A DNA stretch of 25,806 nucleotides from UBA11663 sp049616325 (GCA_049616325.1 JBMZHG010000029.1:1-25806); one strand, 5' to 3'; shown: positions 8,453-16,738, counted from the first letter of the stretch. The notes: generated by a model not told the origin, from the sequence alone. Translations and numbers: made by a program.

Positions 8453-8462
8453 NNNNNNNNNN
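8453..8462. other. Assembly gap (10 N) downstream of the T9SS gene
   Basis: Ten N bases between 8452 and 8463, in the noncoding region between the phosphatase start and the T9SS gene stop. The same fixed length as the recQ gap shows that it is a filler, not a measured distance. Confidence 0.97.
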
Positions 8463-8480
8463 TAAATTCATTTTTGCGAT
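8463..8480. repeat. Second copy of the 18-bp direct repeat
   Basis: Identical to 8311-8328 and located 3 bases from the stop codon of the T9SS gene. If the two copies are one locus, the terminator hairpin would sit about 20 bases after the stop, a normal distance. Confidence 0.9.
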
Positions 8481-8483
8481 CTC

Positions 8484-9443
8484 TTAGCGCGTCACCACGA
8501 AGGTTTGAGCAGAAGAGAAGTCCGCGTGCATGGCAGACAAGTTGTACGTGCCAGCTGCGAGGTTGTGCTTCACCAAGATGCGGTTTCCGCCAACCACGTC
8601 ACCTTGAGTGTACTCCTGCGTGAACACCACCTTGCCGCTGAGGTCCGTGGCTTCAACGCGGATGTTTTCTTCACCCAAAACAATCTCCTGGTCGAACTTC
8701 ACGCTGAAGGTGCTTTCAAACACAGGGTTGGGGAAGATGTTCCACTGAGTGTCAGCGCTGATGCCAGAAAGGCCTTGAGCAGCTTGACCTTCGCAGGTGC
8801 CGTCGTTGTACGTTGCGTCAGCGTTGTAGTTCGCAGCCGTAGCATCAGTGCAACCGAAGACTTGTGCGTTCTTGGTGGTGAACGTCAAGTCGTGCTGGCG
8901 CCACGTTCCGCCTTCGCCATCGCGGCCCTGGAGGTTCAACACGCCAGTAGCCGTGCCGTCCGTGGTCAATTGCATCAAAAGAACTTTGTTGCCAACAGCA
9001 GCTGCAGCCTGAACGTCCGTAGGAACAACGAACCAAGCGCCATCCAACACCGTCAATTCTTGACCAGCGAGGAAGTCGTTGTAATCGATGCCAATCGTCC
9101 ACAAGTTGTTGTCGTTGCTGTTCTTCGCACCGACGGTCACCCAGCTGTCGTAAGCCAATCCTGGCTCAATGGCCACAATGCTCTCGTTGATGTCGAGAGA
9201 AGAGTAGCTGCCGTATTGGTGCTGGAAAAACGTGCCGGTTGTCGCCACGTTCAACACGTGATCCTCCGCAGCAAAGACTGCGTGAAGCGAGTGTTGTGCT
9301 GAAGGCAACACCGCGTATACGCGGTACGTGTTGCCAGGAACTGTGCCGTTGTTGTCAACAGCTTCGACAACCAGCTCAACGTTGCTGGCAGTTGCTCCGA
9401 AGCCCATCATGAGGGCGGCGGTCATTGCAAAAAGGTTCTTCAT
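8484..9443 (-). CDS. Secreted protein with T9SS type A sorting domain and one CTDxxAxNYN repeat
   Basis: A 319-residue protein starting at ATG 9443 with a signal peptide (MKNLFAMTAALMMGFGATAS). Residues 21-190 form an aromatic, beta-rich domain (YRVYAVL, YDSWVTVGAKN) of a type I associate with Bacteroidota secreted proteins but cannot name. Residues 197-219 hold one copy of the GCTDATAANYNADAT..DGTC repeat. The C-terminal 85 residues, opening with NIFPNP (235-240) and ending with LAAGTYNLSAMHADF...FVVTR, match the type A sorting domain used by the type IX secretion system, so the protein should be exported across the outer membrane and anchored or released. The frame is open upstream to 9560, but the earlier part lacks a signal peptide. 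It has a good promoter at 9506-9537 and a terminator at 8281-8311, so it is probably transcribed alone. Confidence 0.9.
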   Translation of the reverse strand: MKNLFAMTAALMMGFGATASNVELVVEAVDNNGTVPGNTYRVYAVLPSAQHSLHAVFAAEDHVLNVATTGTFFQHQYGSYSSLDINESIVAIEPGLAYDSWVTVGAKNSNDNNLWTIGIDYNDFLAGQELTVLDGAWFVVPTDVQAAAAVGNKVLLMQLTTDGTATGVLNLQGRDGEGGTWRQHDLTFTTKNAQVFGCTDATAANYNADATYNDGTCEGQAAQGLSGISADTQWNIFPNPVFESTFSVKFDQEIVLGEENIRVEATDLSGKVVFTQEYTQGDVVGGNRILVKHNLAAGTYNLSAMHADFSSAQTFVVTR

Positions 9444-9505
9444 AAGAGTAGGTTTGTTTGCTTTCGGATCAGAGGTTGAAACCACATTTAACCGTGACTT
9501 CGCCC

Positions 9506-9537
9506 TAAAGATAGGAAACCGTTCACAATAATCCCAA
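9506..9537 (-). promoter_or_regulatory. Bacteroidota-type promoter for the T9SS gene at 8484-9443
   Basis: On the minus strand TTG (9537-9535) is followed after 21 bases by TATCTTTA (9513-9506), one mismatch from TAnnTTTG. The predicted transcript would have a leader of about 55-60 bases before the ATG at 9443. Spacing and position are good. Confidence 0.5.
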
Positions 9538-9558
9538 GGTATTTGGGCGGAAAAAATC

Positions 9559-9595
9559 AAAAATTCATCGACGACGACTAAAAATTCATCGATGA
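9559..9595. repeat. Two direct repeats AAAAATTCATCGAYGA spaced 21 bp apart between divergent genes
   Basis: Copies start at 9559 and 9580 and agree at 15 of 16 positions (AAAAATTCATCGAYGA). The second copy overlaps a perfect 10-bp palindrome TCATCGATGA (9586-9595), and CGACGA before it pairs with TCGTCG at 9596-9601. A 21-bp period is two helical turns, as expected for a dimeric or tandem regulator site. It lies just upstream of the -33 box of the T9SS gene and 130-170 bp upstream of paaZ, so it could serve either gene. No regulator gene is nearby. The rest of 9444-9728 shows nothing else recognisable, and no clear promoter for paaZ. Confidence 0.5.
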
Positions 9596-9728
9596 TTCGT
9601 CGTTATCCAAGTTCACATCAGCCGTGGAGCGGGTCAAGTTGAGCAAGCTGCCTGCTGCAACAAGGCGGCTCTCTACTTCATCGAGTTCGAACCCGCTACC
9701 TTCGCAACGGCAACGCATTCACAACAAC

Positions 9729-11789
9729 ATGAAGAAGCTCGGCAACCTCCTCGAAGGACAATGGACCGTCGGAAACGGATCCGGCACCCCCCTTTTCAAC
9801 GCCATTTCTGGCGAAGTCATTGCCCTCGCGGACACAGAAGGCATCGCGATTTCCAAGGCGTACACCTTCGCCCGCGAAGTGGGAGGTCCCGCCCTTCGCA
9901 AAATGACGTTTCAGGAGCGGGGACGCATGTTGAAGCGGCTCGCCCTGCACCTCCACGGCATGAAGGAGGAATTCTACAAAGTCAGTTGGGCCACCGGAGC
10001 AACGCGTGCCGACTCCTGGATAGACATTGAAGGAGGCATCGGGAACCTGTTTGCGAATGCCAGCCTTCGACGGCGTCTGCCGGATACGCCCTTTGCCACC
10101 GACGGCGATTTCGTGCCGTTGGGCAAGGAAGGCACTTTTGGGGGGCATCACTTGTTGGTCCCGAAGCAGGGAGTGGCCGTCCACATCAACGCCTTCAATT
10201 TCCCGGTTTGGGGAATGCTGGAGAAGGTGGCTGTGAACTGGCTTGCAGGCGTGCCTGCCATTGTGAAGCCCGCGACAGTAACCTCCTACCTCACCGAGGC
10301 CGTGGTCGCAGCCATCCACGAAAGCAACATTCTTCCTCCCGGTGCCTTGCAGCTCGTCTGCGGACCTGCGCGGGACATTTTGGACTTTGTGGACGAACGT
10401 GACGTCGTCACCTTCACCGGTTCCGCGCACACGGGAAAAAAGCTGAAGGCTCACCCAAGAATTTCGGAGTTCGCCGTTCCGTTCAACATGGAAGCGGATT
10501 CGCTGAACTCGGCCATCCTTGGTCAAGATGCCGTTCCGGGCACGCCCGAGTTTGACCTGTTTGTCAAAGAGGTCCGCAAAGAAATGACGGTCAAATGCGG
10601 CCAAAAGTGCACCGCCGTTCGCCGCATTTTCGTTCCCGAAGCCCTGATGGACGAGGTGCAGAAGGCACTCGTTGCACAACTGACCAAGACCACTGTGGGA
10701 GACCCGCAGGTCGAGGGTGTGCGAATGGGGGCTTTGGTTGGGCAGAGCCAATGCAAGGATGTGCTCGATCAGGTGGCCAAACTAGAAGAAGAGGCCGCCT
10801 GCGTCTTCGGAAGTGGGAAGACTGTGGAGGCTGTGGGTGCCGACGCTGAAAAAGGAGCCTTCCTCCCTCCCATGCTGCTCCGACACGACCGGCCTCACGA
10901 AGCCAAAGCAGTGCACGATGTGGAAGCCTTTGGCCCCGTGAGCACCTTAATGCCGTACCGCGAGTTGGAGGAAGCCGTGGCGTTGGCTGCGAAAGGCAAA
11001 GGTTCGCTCTGTTGCAGCATCACCACGTTTGACCGTCCTGCAGCGGCGACGTTTGTGCGCGAGGCGGCAGCGATGCACGGGCGCATTTTGGTCTTGGATC
11101 GTGAGTGCGCCAAGGAAAGTACGGGGCACGGTTCGCCCATGCCTATGCTGGTTCACGGTGGCCCTGGACGTGCAGGAGGCGGAGAAGAGATGGGCGGATT
11201 GCGGGGCATCAAACATTACATGCAACGAACGGCCATTCAAGGTCATCCCACCACGCTCAGCGCCATCACCGAACAATACCAGCCAGGCGGGGCCCAGCCT
11301 GAAAGCGAGCCGCACGTGTTTCGAAAGCACTTCGAGGAATTGAACGTGGGCGACACTGTCACCACCGCTAGGCACACGGTGACGGAGGCCGACATCGCCA
11401 ATTTCGCAAACGTGTCCGGAGACCATTTCTATGCGCACGTGGACGAGACCAGCCTTGAAGGCACCATGTTTGAAGGGCGAGTTGCTCACGGATATTACAT
11501 CCTGAGCAAGGCTGCAGGCCTCTTCGTTGAGCCTCGGAAAGGTCCTGTTTTGCTGAATTACGGCATCGACGAATGCCGCTTCACCAAGCCGGTGTATCCG
11601 GGCACCACAATCGGCGTGAAGTTGACTGTGGTCGAGAAGGTTGCTCAAGAACGCCGTGAACCAGAAGACGTCGCCAAGGGAATTGTCCGGTACCGCGTAG
11701 AAGTGAATGACCACGAAGGCGACGTGGTGGCCGTCGCCACCATCCTGACGATGGTCAAAAAATTGGACCAGGGTCCAGACACGTTGTGA
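9729..11789 (+). CDS. paaZ: Bifunctional aldehyde dehydrogenase / enoyl-CoA hydratase, PaaZ type
   Basis: PaaZ opens the oxepin-CoA ring and oxidises the resulting semialdehyde in aerobic phenylacetate breakdown. The 686-residue product has the full two-domain layout. The aldehyde dehydrogenase domain (about 1-515) shows NAFNFPVWGMLEK, Glu255 in NMEADS and the nucleophile Cys294 in CGQKCTAVRR. The MaoC-like hydratase domain (about 530-680) has the catalytic pair Asp565 and His570 in SGDHFYAHVD. E. coli PaaZ has 681 residues. The ATG at 9729 (MKKLGNLLEGQWTVG) gives the family N-terminus; the upstream frame to 9624 does not belong. No other paa gene is in the window, so the role could be salvage of another CoA-ester or aldehyde. 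It is first in a five-gene run and ends 4 bp before the S41-like gene. Confidence 0.93.
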   Translation: MKKLGNLLEGQWTVGNGSGTPLFNAISGEVIALADTEGIAISKAYTFAREVGGPALRKMTFQERGRMLKRLALHLHGMKEEFYKVSWATGATRADSWIDIEGGIGNLFANASLRRRLPDTPFATDGDFVPLGKEGTFGGHHLLVPKQGVAVHINAFNFPVWGMLEKVAVNWLAGVPAIVKPATVTSYLTEAVVAAIHESNILPPGALQLVCGPARDILDFVDERDVVTFTGSAHTGKKLKAHPRISEFAVPFNMEADSLNSAILGQDAVPGTPEFDLFVKEVRKEMTVKCGQKCTAVRRIFVPEALMDEVQKALVAQLTKTTVGDPQVEGVRMGALVGQSQCKDVLDQVAKLEEEAACVFGSGKTVEAVGADAEKGAFLPPMLLRHDRPHEAKAVHDVEAFGPVSTLMPYRELEEAVALAAKGKGSLCCSITTFDRPAAATFVREAAAMHGRILVLDRECAKESTGHGSPMPMLVHGGPGRAGGGEEMGGLRGIKHYMQRTAIQGHPTTLSAITEQYQPGGAQPESEPHVFRKHFEELNVGDTVTTARHTVTEADIANFANVSGDHFYAHVDETSLEGTMFEGRVAHGYYILSKAAGLFVEPRKGPVLLNYGIDECRFTKPVYPGTTIGVKLTVVEKVAQERREPEDVAKGIVRYRVEVNDHEGDVVAVATILTMVKKLDQGPDTL

Positions 11790-11793
11790 TTCC

Positions 11794-13308
11794 ATGCCAA
11801 ACCGGAGCCTTCTCTCCTTCCTAGGACTGAGTTTCAGCCTGATCCTGACCTGCGCCGTCGGACTTGCGCAGGACGACCTCGATTCGCTGGACGCGTGGGT
11901 GAGGGACATGCATCCCGACCCGTTCATTCGGTGCGGGGAACAGGCCTGGCTCGAGGCGCTCGACGAAACCCGTGAAGCTTGGATTGGAGCCAGTCCGAGC
12001 GAGCATGTCCGCCAAGTCAATGCCCTTCTTCAGGTCTTGCGCGACAGCCACACTGCCGTGTCGACGAGCGATTGGATTTGGGACGTGGAATGGCAACATG
12101 GCACCCTGCCCATTCGATGGGCCATTGAAGGCCGGGCGCTTTGGGTTTTGGACTCCGGGGTCCCCCACCTCCCCGAGGAAGTGCGCGTGTTGAAACTCAA
12201 CGGCCTCGATGCGGAGGAAGTTGTCGACGCCGCCATGGACTTGTCGACGATGGAAGGCGAAAGTTGGGGCGCCACAAGCCGAACCGCGGCGCACAACGTC
12301 ACCTCGTGGGTGCTGGGCAGCACAGCACGCGACACGTTGGAGATGACGTGGGTTGACCCTTCGAGCGGTCTTGCCACTTCAGGCGTTTTCCCGACCGTGC
12401 CTTGGCGCAAGGCCCGGGGCGCCTGGGCAAGCATTTCGACCCGACGCCCCGTCGTGGATTGGACGTTTCCCGACGGATCGCACCTCACCAAATCCGACAA
12501 CCGACGCGCGGCTCGTGAGGACGCGCGGTTGGCGGAATCGGGACGATCACGACGCATCACCACGCACTGGAAAGGGGCCGCAACCTTGAAAATCACGTCG
12601 TTTTCAGCCGGCTCTTGGAGACGCTACCACACGCGACTGAACCGGGGCTTTGCAGAATTGAAGAATCAGGGGTGTCCGCTTGTGTTGGACTTGCGCAGCA
12701 ACCCAGGGGGACAATCGCCGCGCATGGAAGCTCTTTGGAGGCATCTCGCAGCGGAACGCAGGCACCTGCCCTACGCTTTGGTGGCAAAGCAAAGCCCGGT
12801 CACCGCGCGGGCGAACGGGAAGCATTACAGGAGACTGAAAAAGCGGTGGGTTGACAAGCACCGCGAAACCTCCTCGGACGCACAGTACATCTACACCATG
12901 GCCACGCTGCCCCTGGGTTCGACCGACACGTTGTGGTTTCCCAAGCAAGGTGTTCGACGAGACGCCTTTCAAGGTCCGTTGGCCGTGCTGATGGACGGCG
13001 AATCGGCCTCCGCCGCGGTGTCGTTTGCCGGTGCCGTGCAAGAAAGCGGACGCGGATTGCTCGTCGGGGAAGCATGCTTGGGCCCCTCCAACGGCACCAT
13101 GGGCAACCCCTACTTTCGAGTGCTGCCTCGGTCAGGCATCGTGGTAAGCATCTCAACGGCGGTTTACATGGCGCAGCCCTGCGACGACTGGGGTGCCACG
13201 CTCCCTGTGCAGGCCGACTTGAATGTGCCGGGCATGTGGAGAAGGAACAGCAGCTTGAACGACGTCCTCAAGGGCTGGATCAACTCGAACAAACCTGGAA
13301 CACCGTGA
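11794..13308 (+). CDS. Exported S41-family peptidase-like protein
   Basis: A 504-residue protein with a signal peptide (LGLSFSLILTCAVGLAQ). Residues about 25-100 are a helical N-terminal region (DSHTAVS), then a beta region, then the S41 core: LVLDLRSNPGGQ (about 296-307) and LMDGESASAAVSFAGAVQ with the expected nucleophile Ser406. At the place where C-terminal processing proteases carry their lysine base (about residue 431, motif GKG), this protein has GPSNG, so a Ser-Lys dyad is not formed. A tricorn-like arrangement or loss of activity are both possible. S41 members cut unfolded or C-terminal tails in the periplasm. It starts 4 bp after paaZ, and its stop overlaps the next start (GTGA), so it is part of the same transcript. 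Confidence 0.85.
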   Translation: MPNRSLLSFLGLSFSLILTCAVGLAQDDLDSLDAWVRDMHPDPFIRCGEQAWLEALDETREAWIGASPSEHVRQVNALLQVLRDSHTAVSTSDWIWDVEWQHGTLPIRWAIEGRALWVLDSGVPHLPEEVRVLKLNGLDAEEVVDAAMDLSTMEGESWGATSRTAAHNVTSWVLGSTARDTLEMTWVDPSSGLATSGVFPTVPWRKARGAWASISTRRPVVDWTFPDGSHLTKSDNRRAAREDARLAESGRSRRITTHWKGAATLKITSFSAGSWRRYHTRLNRGFAELKNQGCPLVLDLRSNPGGQSPRMEALWRHLAAERRHLPYALVAKQSPVTARANGKHYRRLKKRWVDKHRETSSDAQYIYTMATLPLGSTDTLWFPKQGVRRDAFQGPLAVLMDGESASAAVSFAGAVQESGRGLLVGEACLGPSNGTMGNPYFRVLPRSGIVVSISTAVYMAQPCDDWGATLPVQADLNVPGMWRRNSSLNDVLKGWINSNKPGTP

Positions 13309-13763
13309 CCAGGAGGCTTGGCATGTTGGCAGCTGCAATGGCCCTCTCGTGGAGTTCAAAAGCGACGTGGGCGCAATTGGACGCCCTTCCGGCCACCGAA
13401 TCCATTCGGGTGGCACAAGACGTCGCCCGGTCCTTGGCCCTGCCTCCAGACGACGCACAGCGCGTGCTGGAAGCTGCGCTTCCGTGGGACGCCGGTTTGG
13501 CCCATTGGAACGCTCGGCAAGACAGCCTGGAATCCGCGGACATCAGCGAAGCGGCGTTGCTGGCCTCGATGGCCGACGTCCGACGTGAATTGGCGGCGTG
13601 CCGGCAGCAACGGAAACGCGACATCCGCGCCGCCCTTCCCGAACCACTTCGCACCACTTACGACGACATGGCGCAACCGGAAAGGCCAGCTGTGCTGCAT
13701 TTTGGGCTGCACAACCGCATGGAATGCGTCGTTTGCAAACCTTCCCCACCTGAATCCCCATGA
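13305..13763 (+). CDS. Small exported protein with an HFGxHNRxxCxxC motif, function unknown
   Basis: A 152-residue product from GTG 13305, which overlaps the S41 stop by 4 bases (GTGA). An alternative ATG lies at 13323, but the GTG gives a better signal peptide (MTRRLGMLAAAMALSWSSKATWAQ). The mature part is mostly helical and charged (residues 30-125, with ADVRRELAACRQQRKRDIRAA) and ends with LHFGLHNRMECVVCKP, which places His132, His136, Cys141 and Cys144 together. The layout (short, helical, periplasmic) recalls Spy/CpxP-like proteins, but the motif is not theirs, and CxxCK is not a haem c site. Metal or redox binding is an inference. Its stop overlaps the GH92 start by 4 bases (ATGA), so it is made in step with its neighbours. 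Confidence 0.75.
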   Translation: MTRRLGMLAAAMALSWSSKATWAQLDALPATESIRVAQDVARSLALPPDDAQRVLEAALPWDAGLAHWNARQDSLESADISEAALLASMADVRRELAACRQQRKRDIRAALPEPLRTTYDDMAQPERPAVLHFGLHNRMECVVCKPSPPESP

Positions 13764-16726
13764 ATCGCATTGCTCCCTTTCTGTTTGCCGCAGCGGCCGT
13801 TTTTGCCGGTTGCAGCGGCCCCAACGGCAGCCTTCACCGAGAAGTGAATCCGTGGATCGGCACCGGCGGCCACGGCCACACCTACCCCGGGGCCACTTCT
13901 CCGTTTGGCATGGTTCAGCTCAGCCCGGACACCCGCCTCGAGGGCTGGGACGGCTGCGGAGGCTACCACGACACGGACAGCGTGATTTACGGGTTCAGCC
14001 ACACCCATTTGCAAGGGACCGGGGTCAGCGACTACGGGGACATCTTGGTCATGCCCTGCACGCAATTCCACGAGGGTGCCCAGTGGCGTGACAAGTACAA
14101 GAGCGCCTTCGACAAAGACACGGAACAGGGCCACGCAGGCTACTACCGCTGCGAGCTTGCGGATCACGGGGTGGTCGCGGAACTGACTTCCACCCCACGT
14201 GTGGGCGTCCACAAATACTCGCTCACCGAACCGGACACCTTGACGTGGATTGTGGATTTGGACCACCGAGACGACTTGGTGCATTACAGCATCGAACCCC
14301 GTGGAAAGCGCATGCTCGTCGGCCACCGGGTGTCCAACAATTGGGCCACCGAGCAGCACGTGTACTTCGCCATGGCGTTTGACCGCGATTTCGAATGGGG
14401 CGATCAACTGGGCCAAATCACCCGCGTCGACACCCTCGAGGACGGCACCGTCCGTCAAGAAATGAGCATGGTGCCGGTGTTTGTCGCGGACTTTGGGGTG
14501 ACCTCGGAATTGAATGTGCACGTGGCGTTGAGCTTCTGCGACGTGGAAGGCGCCATCCGGAACTTGGAAGCGGAGACCGACGGGTTTGATTTCGCTCGGT
14601 ACCGCGCAGAAAACGAATCTCGGTGGGACCAACAACTCGCACGCATCGAAGTTGAAGGCGGCGATTCGGACGACCGCACCACGTTTTACACCGCGCTTTA
14701 CCACGCCACAACCGTACCCAACCTCGCCAGCGACGTCGACGGACGCTACCGGGGAACGGACATGCGCGTGCACCAACTTCCCGAAGGCGACGGGGATCAC
14801 TACACCGTGTTCAGTTTGTGGGACACGTACCGTGCCTTGCATCCGCTGCTGGCCTGGATTGAGCCGCAACGAACGGAAGACATGGTCGCCTCCATGCTGC
14901 GCATGTACCAGGACGGCGGTCAGCTCCCGGTTTGGGAATTGGCGGCCAACTACACGGGCTGCATGATTGGGTACCACAGCGTTCCGGTGATTGTGGACGC
15001 CAAAACGTGGGGACTGAACGTCGGAGACCCTGCCTTGGCGCTCGAAGCCATGATTCAGGCCGCAGACTCCATGCACCTCGGGTTGGATGCGTACGCTGAA
15101 CTCGGCTACATCCCTTCAGACCACGAACACGAGAGCGTGTCCAAAACGCTGGAATACGCCTTTGACGACGCCTGCATCTCGAGGTTTGCCGCGGCACATG
15201 ACCAGCCTGAAATCGCCACCCGGTTTGCGCGCAGGGCGGCGCATTGGAAAAACCTCGCCCACCCGGCAAGCGGATTCCTTCAAGCAAAACGACAAGGGGC
15301 TTGGGTTGAGGGATTTGACCCTCGTGAAGTCAACTTTAACTTTACTGAAGCAAACGGTTGGCAATACCTGTTTGCACCTGCCCACGACGTGGCGGGCCAG
15401 GTGGCGATTTTGGGCGGCGACTCGGCCTACCTCGCTCGGCTGGAAGCGCTCTTCTCTGCGCCCATCGAAACCACCGGACGAATCCAGCCCGACATCACGG
15501 GTTTGATTGGCCAATACGCGCATGGCAACGAGCCAAGTCACCACGTGTCCTACCTCAGCGCATACGCCGGGGACCCGGCCGCCGTTGCCGACCGCGTGTG
15601 GCAGCTCTGCCACGAGATGTACTCCAACGCCCCAGACGGCCTGTGCGGGAACGAAGACTGCGGCCAGATGAGTGCCTGGTTTGTTTGGTCTGCGCTTGGG
15701 ATGTACCCGGTGGAACCCGGTTCCGGTGAAGTCGTGCTCGGGACGCCGTTTTTCAGGCGTGCCGTAGTGACGCCGGCTGGGAGTTCGACGTCCACGGAAA
15801 TCCGTGCGCGCGGCTGGAGTCCGGCCGCCAAATACATCACCGGCCTGCGGTGGCATGCCGCCGACGGGACGTCTTCCCCGGTCTTGAAGCGATCCTTTCT
15901 TCCAGTGCGTGATTTGAAGGACGGCGGCATGCTCGAATTGTTGATGTCGAGTCGGGCCGACCCGTTGTTTGGCCTACAAGCCTCCGACCGCCCCACTTCC
16001 AGTTGGGAAGCCCCAGGCTTTGTGGCCGTTCCAGGAATCGAGGCGCCCCGAACGTTTCAAAAGGACAGCACGTCGTTCCAACTCGGGCACCTCGACCCCG
16101 AAGCCCAACTGGAGTGGAGTCGCGACGGCGGCAAGACCTGGAAAGTGTTCGATGGGCCAGTTTGGATCCATCAAACCACCGACATCCAAGCACGAGCGGT
16201 TGTGGGAATCGACACGTCCGTCGTGGTCAAACACCGCATTTTGAAAGTGGACCACTCCTGGACCTTGACGCTGGAGACACCCCCTGACAACCAGTACACG
16301 GCGGGAGGTACGCAAGCGTTGATTGACGGCCTTCAAGGCGGCACGGACTTTCGGACGGGTGAATGGCAAGGGTACTGGGGTGAACCCATGGTGGCGACTC
16401 TGGATTTGGGACAAGTGGAGCGCGTTGCTCGGATTTCACTTGGCGCACTGCAAGACATCAAGCCTTGGATTTGGGCGCCCCAACGTGTGCTGTTCTCCGC
16501 CTCGAAAGACGGCGGGGACTTCGACGTGTTGCAGGTCGTGGGTTCCCCGGTATCGGTGACGGACTCCACGGTCCAAGTCGCTGAATTCACGTGCAACGTG
16601 CCGGTGGAAACCCGCTACCTCCAAATCAAAGCAGAGGCCCACGGCCCCATCCCGGAATGGCATTTGGGGCGTGGCAACGACCGTTGGATGTTCTTGGACG
16701 AAATTGTCCTCGAATTCGCTCCGTGA
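13760..16726 (+). CDS. GH92 glycoside hydrolase (alpha-mannosidase family) lipoprotein
   Basis: GH92 enzymes are Ca-dependent exo-alpha-mannosidases; many act on yeast or host N-glycans. The 988-residue product starts with a lipoprotein signal (FLFAAAAVFAGCSG, Cys18), so it is membrane-anchored. The two-domain GH92 core covers about residues 27-710: NPWIGTGGHGHTYPGATSPF, GGYHDTDSVIYGFSHTHLQG, FSLWDTYRALHPL, QLPVWELAANYTGCMIGYHS, HEHESVSKTLEYAFDD, GNEPSHHVSYL and GNEDCGQMSAWFVWSALGMY, which hold the calcium and catalytic acidic residues. After it follow a CHB_HEX_C-like segment (about 770-835, LEWSRDGGKTWKVFDGPVW) and a discoidin (F5/8 C)-like domain (about 845-985, VATLDLGQ...RVLFSASKDGGDF), probably for sugar binding. 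No susCD pair is near, so this is not a standard PUL. Confidence 0.95.
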   Translation: MNRIAPFLFAAAAVFAGCSGPNGSLHREVNPWIGTGGHGHTYPGATSPFGMVQLSPDTRLEGWDGCGGYHDTDSVIYGFSHTHLQGTGVSDYGDILVMPCTQFHEGAQWRDKYKSAFDKDTEQGHAGYYRCELADHGVVAELTSTPRVGVHKYSLTEPDTLTWIVDLDHRDDLVHYSIEPRGKRMLVGHRVSNNWATEQHVYFAMAFDRDFEWGDQLGQITRVDTLEDGTVRQEMSMVPVFVADFGVTSELNVHVALSFCDVEGAIRNLEAETDGFDFARYRAENESRWDQQLARIEVEGGDSDDRTTFYTALYHATTVPNLASDVDGRYRGTDMRVHQLPEGDGDHYTVFSLWDTYRALHPLLAWIEPQRTEDMVASMLRMYQDGGQLPVWELAANYTGCMIGYHSVPVIVDAKTWGLNVGDPALALEAMIQAADSMHLGLDAYAELGYIPSDHEHESVSKTLEYAFDDACISRFAAAHDQPEIATRFARRAAHWKNLAHPASGFLQAKRQGAWVEGFDPREVNFNFTEANGWQYLFAPAHDVAGQVAILGGDSAYLARLEALFSAPIETTGRIQPDITGLIGQYAHGNEPSHHVSYLSAYAGDPAAVADRVWQLCHEMYSNAPDGLCGNEDCGQMSAWFVWSALGMYPVEPGSGEVVLGTPFFRRAVVTPAGSSTSTEIRARGWSPAAKYITGLRWHAADGTSSPVLKRSFLPVRDLKDGGMLELLMSSRADPLFGLQASDRPTSSWEAPGFVAVPGIEAPRTFQKDSTSFQLGHLDPEAQLEWSRDGGKTWKVFDGPVWIHQTTDIQARAVVGIDTSVVVKHRILKVDHSWTLTLETPPDNQYTAGGTQALIDGLQGGTDFRTGEWQGYWGEPMVATLDLGQVERVARISLGALQDIKPWIWAPQRVLFSASKDGGDFDVLQVVGSPVSVTDSTVQVAEFTCNVPVETRYLQIKAEAHGPIPEWHLGRGNDRWMFLDEIVLEFAP

Positions 16727-16738
16727 TGGACTGTGCTG

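Noticed and set aside
9696..12020. Minus-strand open frames of 351 and 357 codons
   Set aside because: Antisense to paaZ and the start of the S41-like gene; low-complexity, no recognisable domain.
12933..13304. Upstream extension of the small exported protein
   Set aside because: It overlaps the S41-like coding region out of frame; the GTG at 13305 is followed by a proper signal peptide.
13658..15076. Minus-strand open frame of 472 codons
   Set aside because: Antisense to the conserved GH92 core and the small exported gene; no motif or signal peptide.
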